Shown: positions 1 to 10,205 of the stretch, one piece after another
Layout: every line of letters begins with the position of its first letter
Position numbering within the stretch: position 1 is the first letter of the stretch
Assembly (NCBI RefSeq): GCF_039555535.1
Contig: NZ_CP154630.1
Coordinates: 3,547,001 to 3,611,000, forward strand
Source: Stenotrophomonas maltophilia
GTDB lineage: Bacteria > Pseudomonadota > Gammaproteobacteria > Xanthomonadales > Xanthomonadaceae
Length of the DNA stretch: 64,000 bases
Direction: 5' to 3'
Notes under the pieces: model-generated
The model's database searches: none
The model's input: the letters and a program-made list of their open reading frames with translations, nothing else
What the model was told of the DNA's origin: nothing
Translations under genes and position numbers: made by a program

Positions 1-20
1 GGAATGACGATGGTAGCCGG

Positions 21-782
21 TCAGAACCGGAACGGTGTGCGAGTGATTGGGTCCGCCGCGGGCGGCAGGCCGTCGTCCAAGCCTTGCGCACGGGCTTGGT
101 TCCGGACCGCCCTCCACGCCGCCTGGAACGCGGATTGTGCCGCCTCCATTGCGTCATCGAATGGCTCGCGCGCCGCGACGCTGGTCCAAGGCTCCAGCAG
201 CGCCTCGGCCAGGGGGGCCTCCCAGAGTTCGCCCTCGGCCAGGGCGCGATCCAGGGTGTCCTCGTCCACGGTGAGCACGTGCCCGGCAATGAGCCCTCCC
301 ACCACCGCCCATGGGTGGGGAATGGCCCAACCTTCATGGGACGTGATCAACGCAGCAAAGCGCCCGGCGTTCTTGCGCAGCTTTTCCAATGCCACCTTGG
401 CCTCGTGGATCTGCCGCTCCAGCTCCAGCTCTCGCTGCTGTTGGCTCAAGCGCTCCAGCTCAGCGGTCAGCCGACGCTCTTTCGCTGACCTGCCCTGACG
501 CCCATCCTTCCAAGCCACCAGTTCGTCGTAGTCGTATTTCACACGCTGGTTGGGGCCATTGACGGCGCTGCCGGTGGCCTTCTGAAAGCGGGGCCCGGTG
601 GGCGGGGTGCGTCGCCTCCACTCGCCCAGCGTGTCGGCATGGATGCCCAAGAACCACGCGGCGGCCTTGGCGGACACCAACCCGCCTCCAGCGCTCTTCG
701 CCCGGGCCAACTCTGCGTTCCAAGAGGCTTCCGCTTTGGCTTGGAACGCCTCTTCTGTGCGAACGGGCTCAATCCTCGTCAT
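21..782 (-). CDS. Helix-turn-helix, coiled-coil protein of the integrase module (unknown function)
   Basis: A 253-residue protein whose ATG (782) lies inside the last codons of the integrase gene, giving a 14-nt overlap, so the two are probably co-translated. Residues about 37-93 resemble a MerR/excisionase-type winged helix (SAKAAAWFLGIHADTLGEWRR, then a basic turn and a YDELVAWK helix). Residues about 98-138 form a charged, heptad-like coiled coil. The C-terminal 110 residues carry no motif I recognise. A longer reading from 812 would use a weak upstream start inside integrase codons and is less likely. The position suggests a recombination directionality factor, a regulator, or a cargo gene that rides with the integrase; which of these is inference. 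The coding part is complete but the rest of the element lies outside the window. Confidence 0.6.
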   Translation of the reverse strand: MTRIEPVRTEEAFQAKAEASWNAELARAKSAGGGLVSAKAAAWFLGIHADTLGEWRRRTPPTGPRFQKATGSAVNGPNQRVKYDYDELVAWKDGRQGRSAKERRLTAELERLSQQQRELELERQIHEAKVALEKLRKNAGRFAALITSHEGWAIPHPWAVVGGLIAGHVLTVDEDTLDRALAEGELWEAPLAEALLEPWTSVAAREPFDDAMEAAQSAFQAAWRAVRNQARAQGLDDGLPPAADPITRTPFRF

Positions 783-2673
783 CGAGCGCCACCTTCTGGT
801 TGCGTGCTGCAAAAATCGTCACTGGCGGGTCGTTGACCTCATCCAGCCGCGGCTTGTCCGTGCCCTTCCAGCGGTTCCAGACCCGGGGACTGCTCGCCAT
901 CATGTGCTCTTCCACCACGGCAAACGCTTGACGCAGGACCGACCACTCCTGCTCGGTGTAGATCGCGTCGGTGGCCGCGGAATCCTTGTCCTTGATCCGG
1001 TGGTGAAGCATCTGCGACACGACCCGGGCCTTGGTGCCGTGAATCCGTTCGGCATAGCGCCCCAAAGTGCGACGCAAGTCGTGGGGGGTCAGGCCGATGT
1101 CCACCTCCTCGCGCAGATCGATCAGCCCAGCGTCGCGACGCACGTTGGCGATGATGGATTTGCTGTCGGAGTAATGACCCGTTTTGCTGCGCCCGGACCT
1201 TGCCGGAAAGACGAACCGGGTTCGATCCAACGCGTGCTCAGCGTCAGCCACCGCCGCCTCCAAGGCGTCGATCAGTCGCCGTTGTCCACCCCGTTTGCTC
1301 GCGGCGCTCAGCGCGGCCTTGGCGGCCTCCAATCCCTGCTTGGCCCCCGTATCGTCCACGCGCTCGCTGAAGCGCCGCCGCAGGACGCGCTCGGCAAAGT
1401 AGGTGACGGGCAAGAACCGCTGCTCTTTGTTCTTGGTCTCGAAAAGGTAGACCTGGCTGCCCGCCCGCTTGGTGGTCGGGTTGATGTCCTCAGGACCCGC
1501 CAGCCAGACCCAGGACACCATTTCCTGCGACAACTCTCCGGCGGTGCAGCGGTCATACCACCGCAACGGAGCCGCCTCGCTGCGCCGTGTCCCCCAAAGC
1601 AAAGTCAGCAGCAGGTAGTCCGCCCCGGCCGCGTTGCGCCCGCCTTGTTCGTCCCGCCGTGCTGCAATGGCTTTGAGGACCTTGGGCAGGGTTTTGTCGT
1701 TCAGGGGATTGCGAACCTCGGCCCGGCTGTAATGGTTTCGCAGCTCGTGTGCTTCTCGGAGCATGTCCCGGGTATGGATGACCACCAGCGGGTTGTAGAA
1801 CTGGCGTTGGGGCCGGCCAAAGCGATGATCGCGGGCTCTTTCCTCTTCGATGAGGAAGTCGACCGCTCGCCTGGCATCTGAAAACGTGTGTTCCGTTGAA
1901 CTCAACCCTGCAGCTCGCACACGCTGGATGTATTTGCCGGTGATGCCCAACGCTTCCAGCTGGGACACGGTGAGCTTCGCCCAATCCGCCACCTCCGCCA
2001 GCTTCTTGCTCATGTCCCGCGGGATGCGATTGGACAGTTGCATGGAACTGATCCGGCAAGCATCAAAGGCCTGTTGGATGACCTCCAAGTGGAGCTCGTT
2101 CAAGGATTTATCCGCCAACCCAACCGCGGGGCGCAAAAGGCGGGCCAAACTGTCCCGCACCGCGTCCACGCTGGCCGGCTTGATCTTCTTGTTCTTTGCG
2201 CGGGCGTCCAGGTGGGCGATGTAACGCTCCAATGCCTCGCGCAAGGTCAGATCCCCGAACTCCTTTTCCGATTCCCTCTCCAGCGACTCCAGCAACTGCT
2301 GGCGCTTGACGTGGACGGGGTTCTTTCCCGTTTCTTTGAGCAGCGCCAAGTGCTCCCTGCACGCGTCCCTGGCCTCGTCCAGCCCCATGTCGCTCACGTT
2401 GCCCAAGGTAAAGCGGATCGGCGTGCCCGTGGGCCCGCGCTTCTGGCCCACGTAGGTGGTCATCGTGGAGCCGACCCGGAAGCCGAACCCCGTGGGAGCG
2501 CCTGGTCCACCGTCGAGCACCACGTAGGGTTTGGCTTCCGGGCGGGGGACCAAGCGAACCTTTCCCTGCGCATCCAAGGCCGGGCCTTTGTTGACCGACA
2601 ACGCCAGCACCTGGGCGTAGGTCAAACTAAACTTGAGTGAACCGGACCTATTGCTCGACGCTGGACTTTTCAA
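769..2673 (-). CDS. Tyrosine recombinase (phage/ICE-type integrase)
   Basis: A 634-residue site-specific recombinase. The N-terminal ~120 residues look like an arm-binding domain, followed by a core-binding region (about 140-320) and a C-terminal catalytic domain. Visible catalytic residues are Arg363 in GTRRSE, His531 and Arg534 in HDLRR, His558 in MLHHR, and Tyr572 in DAIYTEQ. A Lys/Ala-rich insertion (about 440-485) separates the catalytic boxes and makes the protein longer than the usual ~400 residues. The chosen start is TTG at 2673, preceded at good spacing by AGAGGGG. An out-of-frame ATG-CGT-TGA minicistron (2678-2670) overlaps this start. The gene points away from mutS and shares its intergenic region. 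It probably belongs to an integrated element lying toward position 1. Confidence 0.9.
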   Translation of the reverse strand: MKSPASSNRSGSLKFSLTYAQVLALSVNKGPALDAQGKVRLVPRPEAKPYVVLDGGPGAPTGFGFRVGSTMTTYVGQKRGPTGTPIRFTLGNVSDMGLDEARDACREHLALLKETGKNPVHVKRQQLLESLERESEKEFGDLTLREALERYIAHLDARAKNKKIKPASVDAVRDSLARLLRPAVGLADKSLNELHLEVIQQAFDACRISSMQLSNRIPRDMSKKLAEVADWAKLTVSQLEALGITGKYIQRVRAAGLSSTEHTFSDARRAVDFLIEEERARDHRFGRPQRQFYNPLVVIHTRDMLREAHELRNHYSRAEVRNPLNDKTLPKVLKAIAARRDEQGGRNAAGADYLLLTLLWGTRRSEAAPLRWYDRCTAGELSQEMVSWVWLAGPEDINPTTKRAGSQVYLFETKNKEQRFLPVTYFAERVLRRRFSERVDDTGAKQGLEAAKAALSAASKRGGQRRLIDALEAAVADAEHALDRTRFVFPARSGRSKTGHYSDSKSIIANVRRDAGLIDLREEVDIGLTPHDLRRTLGRYAERIHGTKARVVSQMLHHRIKDKDSAATDAIYTEQEWSVLRQAFAVVEEHMMASSPRVWNRWKGTDKPRLDEVNDPPVTIFAARNQKVALDDED

Positions 2674-2697
2674 CGCATGCCCCTCTGGATGCCAGAG

Positions 2698-2791
2698 TTG
2701 CTACAGTAGCGCACGCCCAGGACCATTGCTACAAGCCGTTGCTACACCCGATAGAGCACTCTCGGCCGCATATCGCTACAACGTCGCTACA
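2698..2791 (+). repeat. Five short direct repeats TYGCTACA between integrase and mutS
   Basis: The octamer TTGCTACA occurs at 2698-2705, 2726-2733 and 2739-2746, and TCGCTACA at 2773-2780 and 2784-2791, all in the same orientation. Start-to-start spacings are 28, 13, 34 and 11 bases. Directly repeated 8-12 bp sites upstream of an integrase gene are typical of integrase arm-type or accessory-factor binding sites and could also autoregulate the integrase promoter. The same stretch must contain the mutS promoter. No core attachment-site duplication can be identified because the other end of the element is outside the window. Confidence 0.6.
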
Positions 2792-2859
2792 ACAAACACC
2801 GTCACTCGCCCTCATTCGCCTCGAATCACCGCCACTGCCTCGAACAACGCAGACCTCAA

Positions 2860-5475
<2,616 letters not shown>

Positions 5476-5499
5476 CCACAGCGCCGCGGGAGGCCTTGG

Positions 5500-5520
5500 G
5501 CCCGGGGAGTTACCCCGGGC
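5500..5520 (+). terminator. Hairpin after mutS
   Basis: Perfect 8-bp stem GCCCGGGG / CCCCGGGC (5500-5507 and 5513-5520) with a 5-nt loop, 25 bases after the mutS stop. No T-run follows, so it is either a weak terminator or an mRNA 3'-end stabiliser. Confidence 0.5.
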
Positions 5521-5534
5521 TATCGAAAGACCCT

Positions 5535-5625
5535 GCGAATCCGATTCTGAATTTCAATTGACAGAATCTATCAATCTGAACGGATCAATCGATTATTCAT
5601 TTCATCTGGCCCTAGCTACAGTCGA
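5535..5625 (+). promoter_or_regulatory. AT-rich promoter region of the catalase gene
   Basis: This stretch is conspicuously AT-rich compared with its surroundings. It holds a consensus -35 hexamer TTGACA at 5558-5563, but no good -10 at 17-bp spacing (CGGATC at 5581). An activator such as OxyR is known to drive catalase genes in related bacteria, and a weak -10 with a good upstream region would fit. I could not assign a convincing OxyR operator. Confidence 0.3.
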
Positions 5626-5670
5626 GTGAAGATGTTTTCCCACGTCTTCACCGCCACCAGGAGCCAGCCG

Positions 5671-7314
5671 ATGAGCCAGTCCGACAACAACAACGCCAAG
5701 TGCCCGTATCACACCGCCCCGTCGCCGGAGCAGGGCGCCGAGCAGCAGCGCGAGCTGAGCACCACGCCCAGGCAGAAGCATGGCGATGACCCGGTCACGC
5801 CGATGACCACGGCCTTCGGCGCACCGGTGGTGGACAACCAGAACAGCAAGACCGCCGGCCCGCGCGGCCCGCTGCTGATGGAAGACGTGTGGCTGCTGGA
5901 GAAGCTGGCCAACCTCAACCGCGAGATCATTCCCGAGCGCCGCATGCACGCCAAGGGCTCAGGCGCGTTCGGTACCTTCACCGTCACCCACGACATCAGC
6001 AAGTACACCCGCGCCAAGCTGTTCGAGAAGGTCGGCAAGCAGACCGAGATGTTCGCCCGCTTCACCACCGTGGCCGGTGAGCGTGGCGCCGCCGACGCCG
6101 AGCGCGACATCCGCGGCTTCGCACTGAAGTTCTACACCGAAGAAGGCAACTGGGACCTGGTCGGCAACAACACCCCTGTGTTCTTCCTGCGCGACCCGCG
6201 CAAGTTCGCCGACCTCAACAAGGCGGTCAAGCGCGACCCGCACACCAACCTGCGCAGCGCGCGAAACAACTGGGATTTCTGGACGCTGCTGCCCGAAGCC
6301 CTGCTGCAGGTGACCGTGGTGATGAGCGACCGCGGCATCCCGCGCAGCTTCCGCCACATGCACGGTTTCGGCTCTCACACCTACAGCTTCACCAATGCTG
6401 ACAGCGAACGCTTCTGGGTGAAGTTCCACTTCGTCAGCCAGCAGGGCATCGAATCGCTGACCGACGCGCAGGCGCAGATCCTGGTCGGCCATGACCGCGA
6501 AAGCCACGGCCGCGACCTGTTCGCCGCGATCGAGAAGGGCGATTTCCCGAAGTGGAAGCTGTTCATCCAGGTCATGCCGGAGCTGGAGGCGGAAACCTAT
6601 CGCGTGCATCCCTTCGACCTGACCAAGGTGTGGCCGAAGAGCGACTACCCGCTGATCGAAGTGGGCCAGTTCGAACTGAACCGCAACCCGGTCAACTGGT
6701 ATCAGGACGTGGAGCAGTCGGCATTCGCACCGAGCAACCTGGTGCCGGGCATCGGCCCGTCGCCGGACAAGATGCTGCAGGCGCGCCTGTTCGCCTATTC
6801 CGATGCGCAGCGCTACCGCCTGGGTGTGAACCACCACCAGATTCCGGTGAACGCCGCACGCTGCCCGGTGCACAGCAACCACCGTGACGGTGCGATGCGC
6901 GTGGACGGCAACTACGGTGGCCTGCCGCACTACGAGCCGAACAGCTACGGCCAGTGGCAGGAACAGCCGCAGTACCGCGAGCCGCCGATGAAGATCCGCG
7001 GCGACGCCGACTTCTGGAATTTCCGTGAAGACGACGCCGACTACTTCAGCCAGCCCGGTGCCCTGTTCCGCAGCTACAACCAGGCCCAGAAGGACCGCCT
7101 GTTCGCCAACACCGCCCGCGCCCTGGGCGATGCGCCGGACTTCATCAAGCAGCGCCATATCGACAACTGCAGCAAGGCCGACCCGGCCTACGGCGCCGGT
7201 GTGGCCGCGGCCCTGAAGGCGCTGGCCAGCCAGCCGTCGGATCCGTTCAAGCCGGCGCAGCCGGAAACCGACTTCCCGGCCGCCACCCCGGGCGCGGAAG
7301 ACATCGAGCTCTGA
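5671..7314 (+). CDS. katA: Haem catalase (KatA-type)
   Basis: Converts hydrogen peroxide to water and oxygen. The chosen ATG (5671) follows AGGAG and gives 547 residues. A GTG at 5626 would add 15 residues without a better ribosome site. Visible active-site residues are distal His93 in RRMHAKG, the catalytic Asn in VGNNTP (166/167), and proximal haem-ligand Tyr376 in the R-x-x-x-Y box RLFAY. The length and motifs fit a small-subunit monofunctional catalase, not the large KatE type. No signal peptide is visible, so it is cytoplasmic. The gene is monocistronic, ending at a strong terminator. S. maltophilia has several catalases; which paralogue this is cannot be settled from sequence alone. Confidence 0.93.
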   Translation: MSQSDNNNAKCPYHTAPSPEQGAEQQRELSTTPRQKHGDDPVTPMTTAFGAPVVDNQNSKTAGPRGPLLMEDVWLLEKLANLNREIIPERRMHAKGSGAFGTFTVTHDISKYTRAKLFEKVGKQTEMFARFTTVAGERGAADAERDIRGFALKFYTEEGNWDLVGNNTPVFFLRDPRKFADLNKAVKRDPHTNLRSARNNWDFWTLLPEALLQVTVVMSDRGIPRSFRHMHGFGSHTYSFTNADSERFWVKFHFVSQQGIESLTDAQAQILVGHDRESHGRDLFAAIEKGDFPKWKLFIQVMPELEAETYRVHPFDLTKVWPKSDYPLIEVGQFELNRNPVNWYQDVEQSAFAPSNLVPGIGPSPDKMLQARLFAYSDAQRYRLGVNHHQIPVNAARCPVHSNHRDGAMRVDGNYGGLPHYEPNSYGQWQEQPQYREPPMKIRGDADFWNFREDDADYFSQPGALFRSYNQAQKDRLFANTARALGDAPDFIKQRHIDNCSKADPAYGAGVAAALKALASQPSDPFKPAQPETDFPAATPGAEDIEL

Positions 7315-7332
7315 CCGTCCCTCCGCCCGTAC

Positions 7333-7368
7333 GACGCCGCCCCCCCTGTGGGGCGGCGTCGCCGTTTT
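7333..7368 (+). terminator. Rho-independent terminator of katA
   Basis: An 11-bp perfect stem (GACGCCGCCCC at 7333-7343 with its complement at 7350-7360), a 6-nt loop, then GCCGTTTT. It lies 19 bases after the catalase stop. Confidence 0.85.
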
Positions 7369-7421
7369 AACGGCCCGCGTCGTATCGTCTGCACGCCCAA
7401 ACCCAATCAAGGAGCCCCCTG

Positions 7422-8024
7422 ATGAGCCTGACCGATGAACTTCTCTCCAAACTGCAGGGCGCCCCGCTGCAGCAGGTGTCGCAGCAGCTCGGCATCAGCG
7501 ACACCCAGGCCTCCGGTGCGATCAGTGCCGCACTGCCGGTGCTGATGGGCGCGCTGGGCAACAACGCCTCGCAGCCACAGGGCGCCCAGGCGCTGCTCGG
7601 CGCACTGCAGAACAACCACAGTGGGCTGGACCTGGGCAGCGTGCTCGGTTCGGTACTGGGCGGCGGTGGCGGTGGTGCCGCCAGTGACGGTGCAGGCATC
7701 CTCGGCCACATCTTCGGCGGCAGCCAGCAGAAGGTGGAAACCGGCCTGGCCCAGGCCACCCAGCTCGACAGCGGCCGCACCAGCCAGCTGCTGCAGATCC
7801 TCGCCCCGATCGTGATGGCCTTCCTCGCCCAGCGCCTCGGCGGTGGCCAGGCCGATGCCGGCTCGCTCAGCCAGGCGCTGGGCCAGGAGAAGCAGCAGGT
7901 GCAGCAGCAGGGCGGTCTCGCCGGTGGTCTGCTTGGCAGCCTGCTGGACCAGGACGGCGATGGCCAGCTGGGTGTGGGCGACCTGCTGAAGCTGGGCGGC
8001 AACCTGCTCGGTGGCAAGCGCTGA
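7422..8024 (+). CDS. DUF937 family protein with C-terminal EF-hand-like loop
   Basis: A 200-residue Gly/Gln/Leu-rich protein of the DUF937 family (YidB-like). An N-terminal helical domain (about 1-70) is followed by a Gly-rich linker (about 80-100) and a second helical part. Near the C-terminus is a calcium-loop pattern, Asp176-x-Asp178-x-Asp180-Gly-x-Leu-x3-Asp187, as in EF-hands or dockerins. There is no signal peptide or membrane segment. It stands alone between a terminator and a convergent gene. The function is unknown; the metal-binding loop is inferred from pattern only. Confidence 0.8.
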   Translation: MSLTDELLSKLQGAPLQQVSQQLGISDTQASGAISAALPVLMGALGNNASQPQGAQALLGALQNNHSGLDLGSVLGSVLGGGGGGAASDGAGILGHIFGGSQQKVETGLAQATQLDSGRTSQLLQILAPIVMAFLAQRLGGGQADAGSLSQALGQEKQQVQQQGGLAGGLLGSLLDQDGDGQLGVGDLLKLGGNLLGGKR

Positions 8025-8110
8025 CCGAAGATGTCGCCGGGTATGGCTCGGCGCTATCGGGGCGTCGCGTTGATTGGTATCCGCCGAGCGCATGATCGGA
8101 ATTTCAATGG

Positions 8111-8135
8111 GTAGCGCCGGGCCATGCCCGGCGTC
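8111..8135 (+). repeat. SMAG palindrome
   Basis: GTAG followed by the palindrome CGCCGGGCCATGCCCGGCG, placed between the convergent DUF937 and glycoside hydrolase genes and touching the stop codon of the latter. It may act as a bidirectional transcript end. Confidence 0.75.
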
Positions 8136-9329
8136 TTACCGGTTGCCTGCCTTCAGCCGCTCCAGGATCGGTGCGAACAACGGCGCCTGCATCGAACGCG
8201 GCGGTGCCACGGTCTTCCCCTTCTCCTGCGCCTGCCAGTACGACCACGGCAGCGGCCCGTCGCCCAGCTCGTAGTCCATGCCATCCCAGGCATCCTCGCG
8301 GAAGGCGTAGAACGCCCAATGCACCTTTTCCTGCTCCAGCACCTGCAGCACATCCTGCAGGTAGCGCTGGCAGTCGGGCCAGCGCCGCATGCAACCGAAC
8401 TCGCCCACCACAATGCGGTTGGCCCCCACGCCATGCGTCTTCGCCCAGTCCATCGGCTGCTGCAGGTAACTGCGCACACGCGTGGCATCCCAGCGTTCGC
8501 TGTGCTCGCCAAACGGCACCACGCCCGGGTAGCGATACGGCGTGGTGCGCTTCTGGTTTGGCGCGCTGGTGGCGGCATACGGCTCATACATGTGCACGCT
8601 GTACAGGAGTTTCGCGTCTGCCAGCGGCGCCGGCCAGTAGTTGAAACCGTCGGCAGCGGCGTACCAGCCGGCATCCAGCATCAACGGCATGTCCGCATCG
8701 ACCGCGCGGATGCTGGCGATCAGTTCCGAATAGAAACGACGCAGATCGCGCGGCCCGTCCTGCACACCGGTGTACCACTGGCGCATGGCCTCTGCTGAAG
8801 CATGCTCGGCCAGGCCAGCACCGTATTCGGGAACCGGTTCGTTGATCAGGTTGTAGGCGGCCAGCGCGGGATGGCCCTTCAATGCCTTGGCGAGGTCGTT
8901 CCAGAAGCGCCGCGCGGGAACGTGGTTGTCGAAGGATTGCCACAGGCGCGGGTCGACCTTGCCATCATTCTTCTGCTTCCAGCGCAGCAGGGGCAGCGAC
9001 AGCGGCACCAGCACCACCTTCAGGCCCGCGGCATTGGCGTCATCCAGCGCGCGGCGCAGGGTCGTCACATCCGCCTGCACCAGCCCTTGGTAATCGTCGG
9101 CGTCGCCCATCAGGAAATCGCGGCCGCCGGCACTTTTCCACTTGTCCGGGCTCAGCCGTACCCAGGTCGCGCCGGTGTCACGCAACGCCTGGAAATAGGC
9201 ACGGTCAGGTGGTGCTTCGTTGAAGCTGTTGCCACCGCGCTGCGGCATATCCCAGAAGGTGATGTCGGCGGCGGACGCCGGGACGGCAGTGGCGAGGGTC
9301 AGGCACAGCAGGCTGCGGCGCAGGCGCAT
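8136..9329 (-). CDS. Secreted glycoside hydrolase family 5 (cellulase-like)
   Basis: The ATG at 9329 follows AAGGAAG and starts a clear signal peptide (MRLRRSLLCLTLATAVPASA, cleavage about 20/21), giving 397 residues. The rest is a (beta/alpha)8 family-5 hydrolase: the acid/base is probably Glu164 in LINEP and the nucleophile Glu310 in VVGEFG. A catalytic-site Tyr is plausible in VHMYEPY (about 248). The substrate is probably a beta-1,4-glucan or related polymer, though subfamily and specificity cannot be told. No carbohydrate-binding module is present. A longer frame upstream (to 9506) runs through a SMAG repeat and is not coding. Confidence 0.85.
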   Translation of the reverse strand: MRLRRSLLCLTLATAVPASAADITFWDMPQRGGNSFNEAPPDRAYFQALRDTGATWVRLSPDKWKSAGGRDFLMGDADDYQGLVQADVTTLRRALDDANAAGLKVVLVPLSLPLLRWKQKNDGKVDPRLWQSFDNHVPARRFWNDLAKALKGHPALAAYNLINEPVPEYGAGLAEHASAEAMRQWYTGVQDGPRDLRRFYSELIASIRAVDADMPLMLDAGWYAAADGFNYWPAPLADAKLLYSVHMYEPYAATSAPNQKRTTPYRYPGVVPFGEHSERWDATRVRSYLQQPMDWAKTHGVGANRIVVGEFGCMRRWPDCQRYLQDVLQVLEQEKVHWAFYAFREDAWDGMDYELGDGPLPWSYWQAQEKGKTVAPPRSMQAPLFAPILERLKAGNR

Positions 9330-9427
9330 TGCGATCTTCCATGAGAAGGAAGATCCAACCTGCGGGGCGCAAGCCGAACGGTAGCTGAGCGCGCGCGGCA
9401 CAGCGCACGCCGCGCGGCCATGAACCG

Positions 9428-9484
9428 GTAGATACCAACTTTGGTTGGCAGCCAGGCACAACGCCCACCAAGGTGGGCAACTAC
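9428..9484 (+). repeat. SMAG element, two-stem form
   Basis: The element opens with GTAG (9428-9431) and closes with CTAC (9481-9484). It holds two small palindromes, ACCAACTTTGGTTGG-like and CCCACCAAGGTGGG. It lies between hslR and the glycoside hydrolase. Confidence 0.75.
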
Positions 9485-9486
9485 CT

Positions 9487-9894
9487 TCAAAGCGCGTCCA
9501 GGTCACCCAGCGCGCGGATCAACCGACGTGCGCGCTTGTCAGGCTTGTGCTCCGGCGGCTGGAACCCGTCGCGTGCGGCGATGCGCAGCGCACGCTGCTC
9601 GGCACGACGCGCCTTCGAGGCCTCGCTCTCGGCATACAGCTGCTGCGCCGCCGGGGCCGGCCCGCGCTGATCGCTCAGGCCCAGCACCTGGATCTCGAAA
9701 TGCTCCTCGCCACGATCCACCTGCAGCTGCTCGCCCACGCGCACCGCGCGCGAGGATTTCGGACGCTGGCCGGCGACGCTGACCTTGCCGGTTTCGATGG
9801 CCTGCTTGGCCAGGCTGCGGGTCCTGAAGAAACGGGCCGCCCACAGCCAGATGTCCAGGCGGACACTGGGCGACAGCGGGGAAAGTTCATGCAT
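9487..9894 (-). CDS. hslR: Ribosome-associated heat-shock protein Hsp15 (S4 domain)
   Basis: A 135-residue basic protein with an N-terminal S4 RNA-binding domain (about 10-75: VRLDIWLWAARFFRTRSLAKQAIETGKV) and an Arg/Lys-rich C-terminal tail, matching Hsp15. In E. coli Hsp15 binds stalled 50S subunits carrying nascent chains and helps recycle them. The length matches the family (133 in E. coli). The start ATG is 9 bases downstream of the small lipoprotein gene on the same strand, so the two may be co-transcribed. Confidence 0.9.
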   Translation of the reverse strand: MHELSPLSPSVRLDIWLWAARFFRTRSLAKQAIETGKVSVAGQRPKSSRAVRVGEQLQVDRGEEHFEIQVLGLSDQRGPAPAAQQLYAESEASKARRAEQRALRIAARDGFQPPEHKPDKRARRLIRALGDLDAL

Positions 9895-9903
9895 CGATCT
9901 GGA

Positions 9904-10143
9904 CTACTCCGGTGGCTTGTTCAGAGGGCGCGGATGGTCGGGGTCGGTCCGGCAACCGGTGCCGCCGATCAGGGTCGGCACACCCGCGGACAGATCCTGG
10001 CGCTGGCTGCCGACCAGGCATTCGGGGCGGTCGGTCGGCCGCACCTGGGTATCGCCCAGCCGGTCACCTGTCGAACATGCGGCCAGTGCGGCGCCGATCA
10101 AGGCCAGCGCCAGAGCCTGCGTCACCTGCAGTCGTTGATGCAT
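9904..10143 (-). CDS. Small predicted lipoprotein
   Basis: A 79-residue protein from ATG 10143, with an alternative TTG at 10158. An N-terminal hydrophobic segment ends in a lipobox (ALAAC) after about 25 residues, followed by a short polar, Pro-rich mature part with two further Cys. It is probably an outer- or inner-membrane lipoprotein. No family is recognised. It lies just upstream of hslR and is divergent from the MATE gene. Confidence 0.6.
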   Translation of the reverse strand: MHQRLQVTQALALALIGAALAACSTGDRLGDTQVRPTDRPECLVGSQRQDLSAGVPTLIGGTGCRTDPDHPRPLNKPPE

Positions 10144-10205
10144 TGCCACATCCCGCAAACCGGCTTGGTGCTAGTGTGCGCCTCCCGGGATTCGATCACC
10201 ACTCC

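Noticed and set aside
598..1881. Long plus-strand reading frame opposite the integrase gene
   Set aside because: It is antisense to a clearly conserved recombinase, has no ribosome site, and its composition is that of a GC-rich shadow frame.
5535..5625. OxyR operator upstream of katA
   Set aside because: The region is AT-rich and suggestive, but I could not fit the spaced ATAG/CTAT pattern well enough to call a site.
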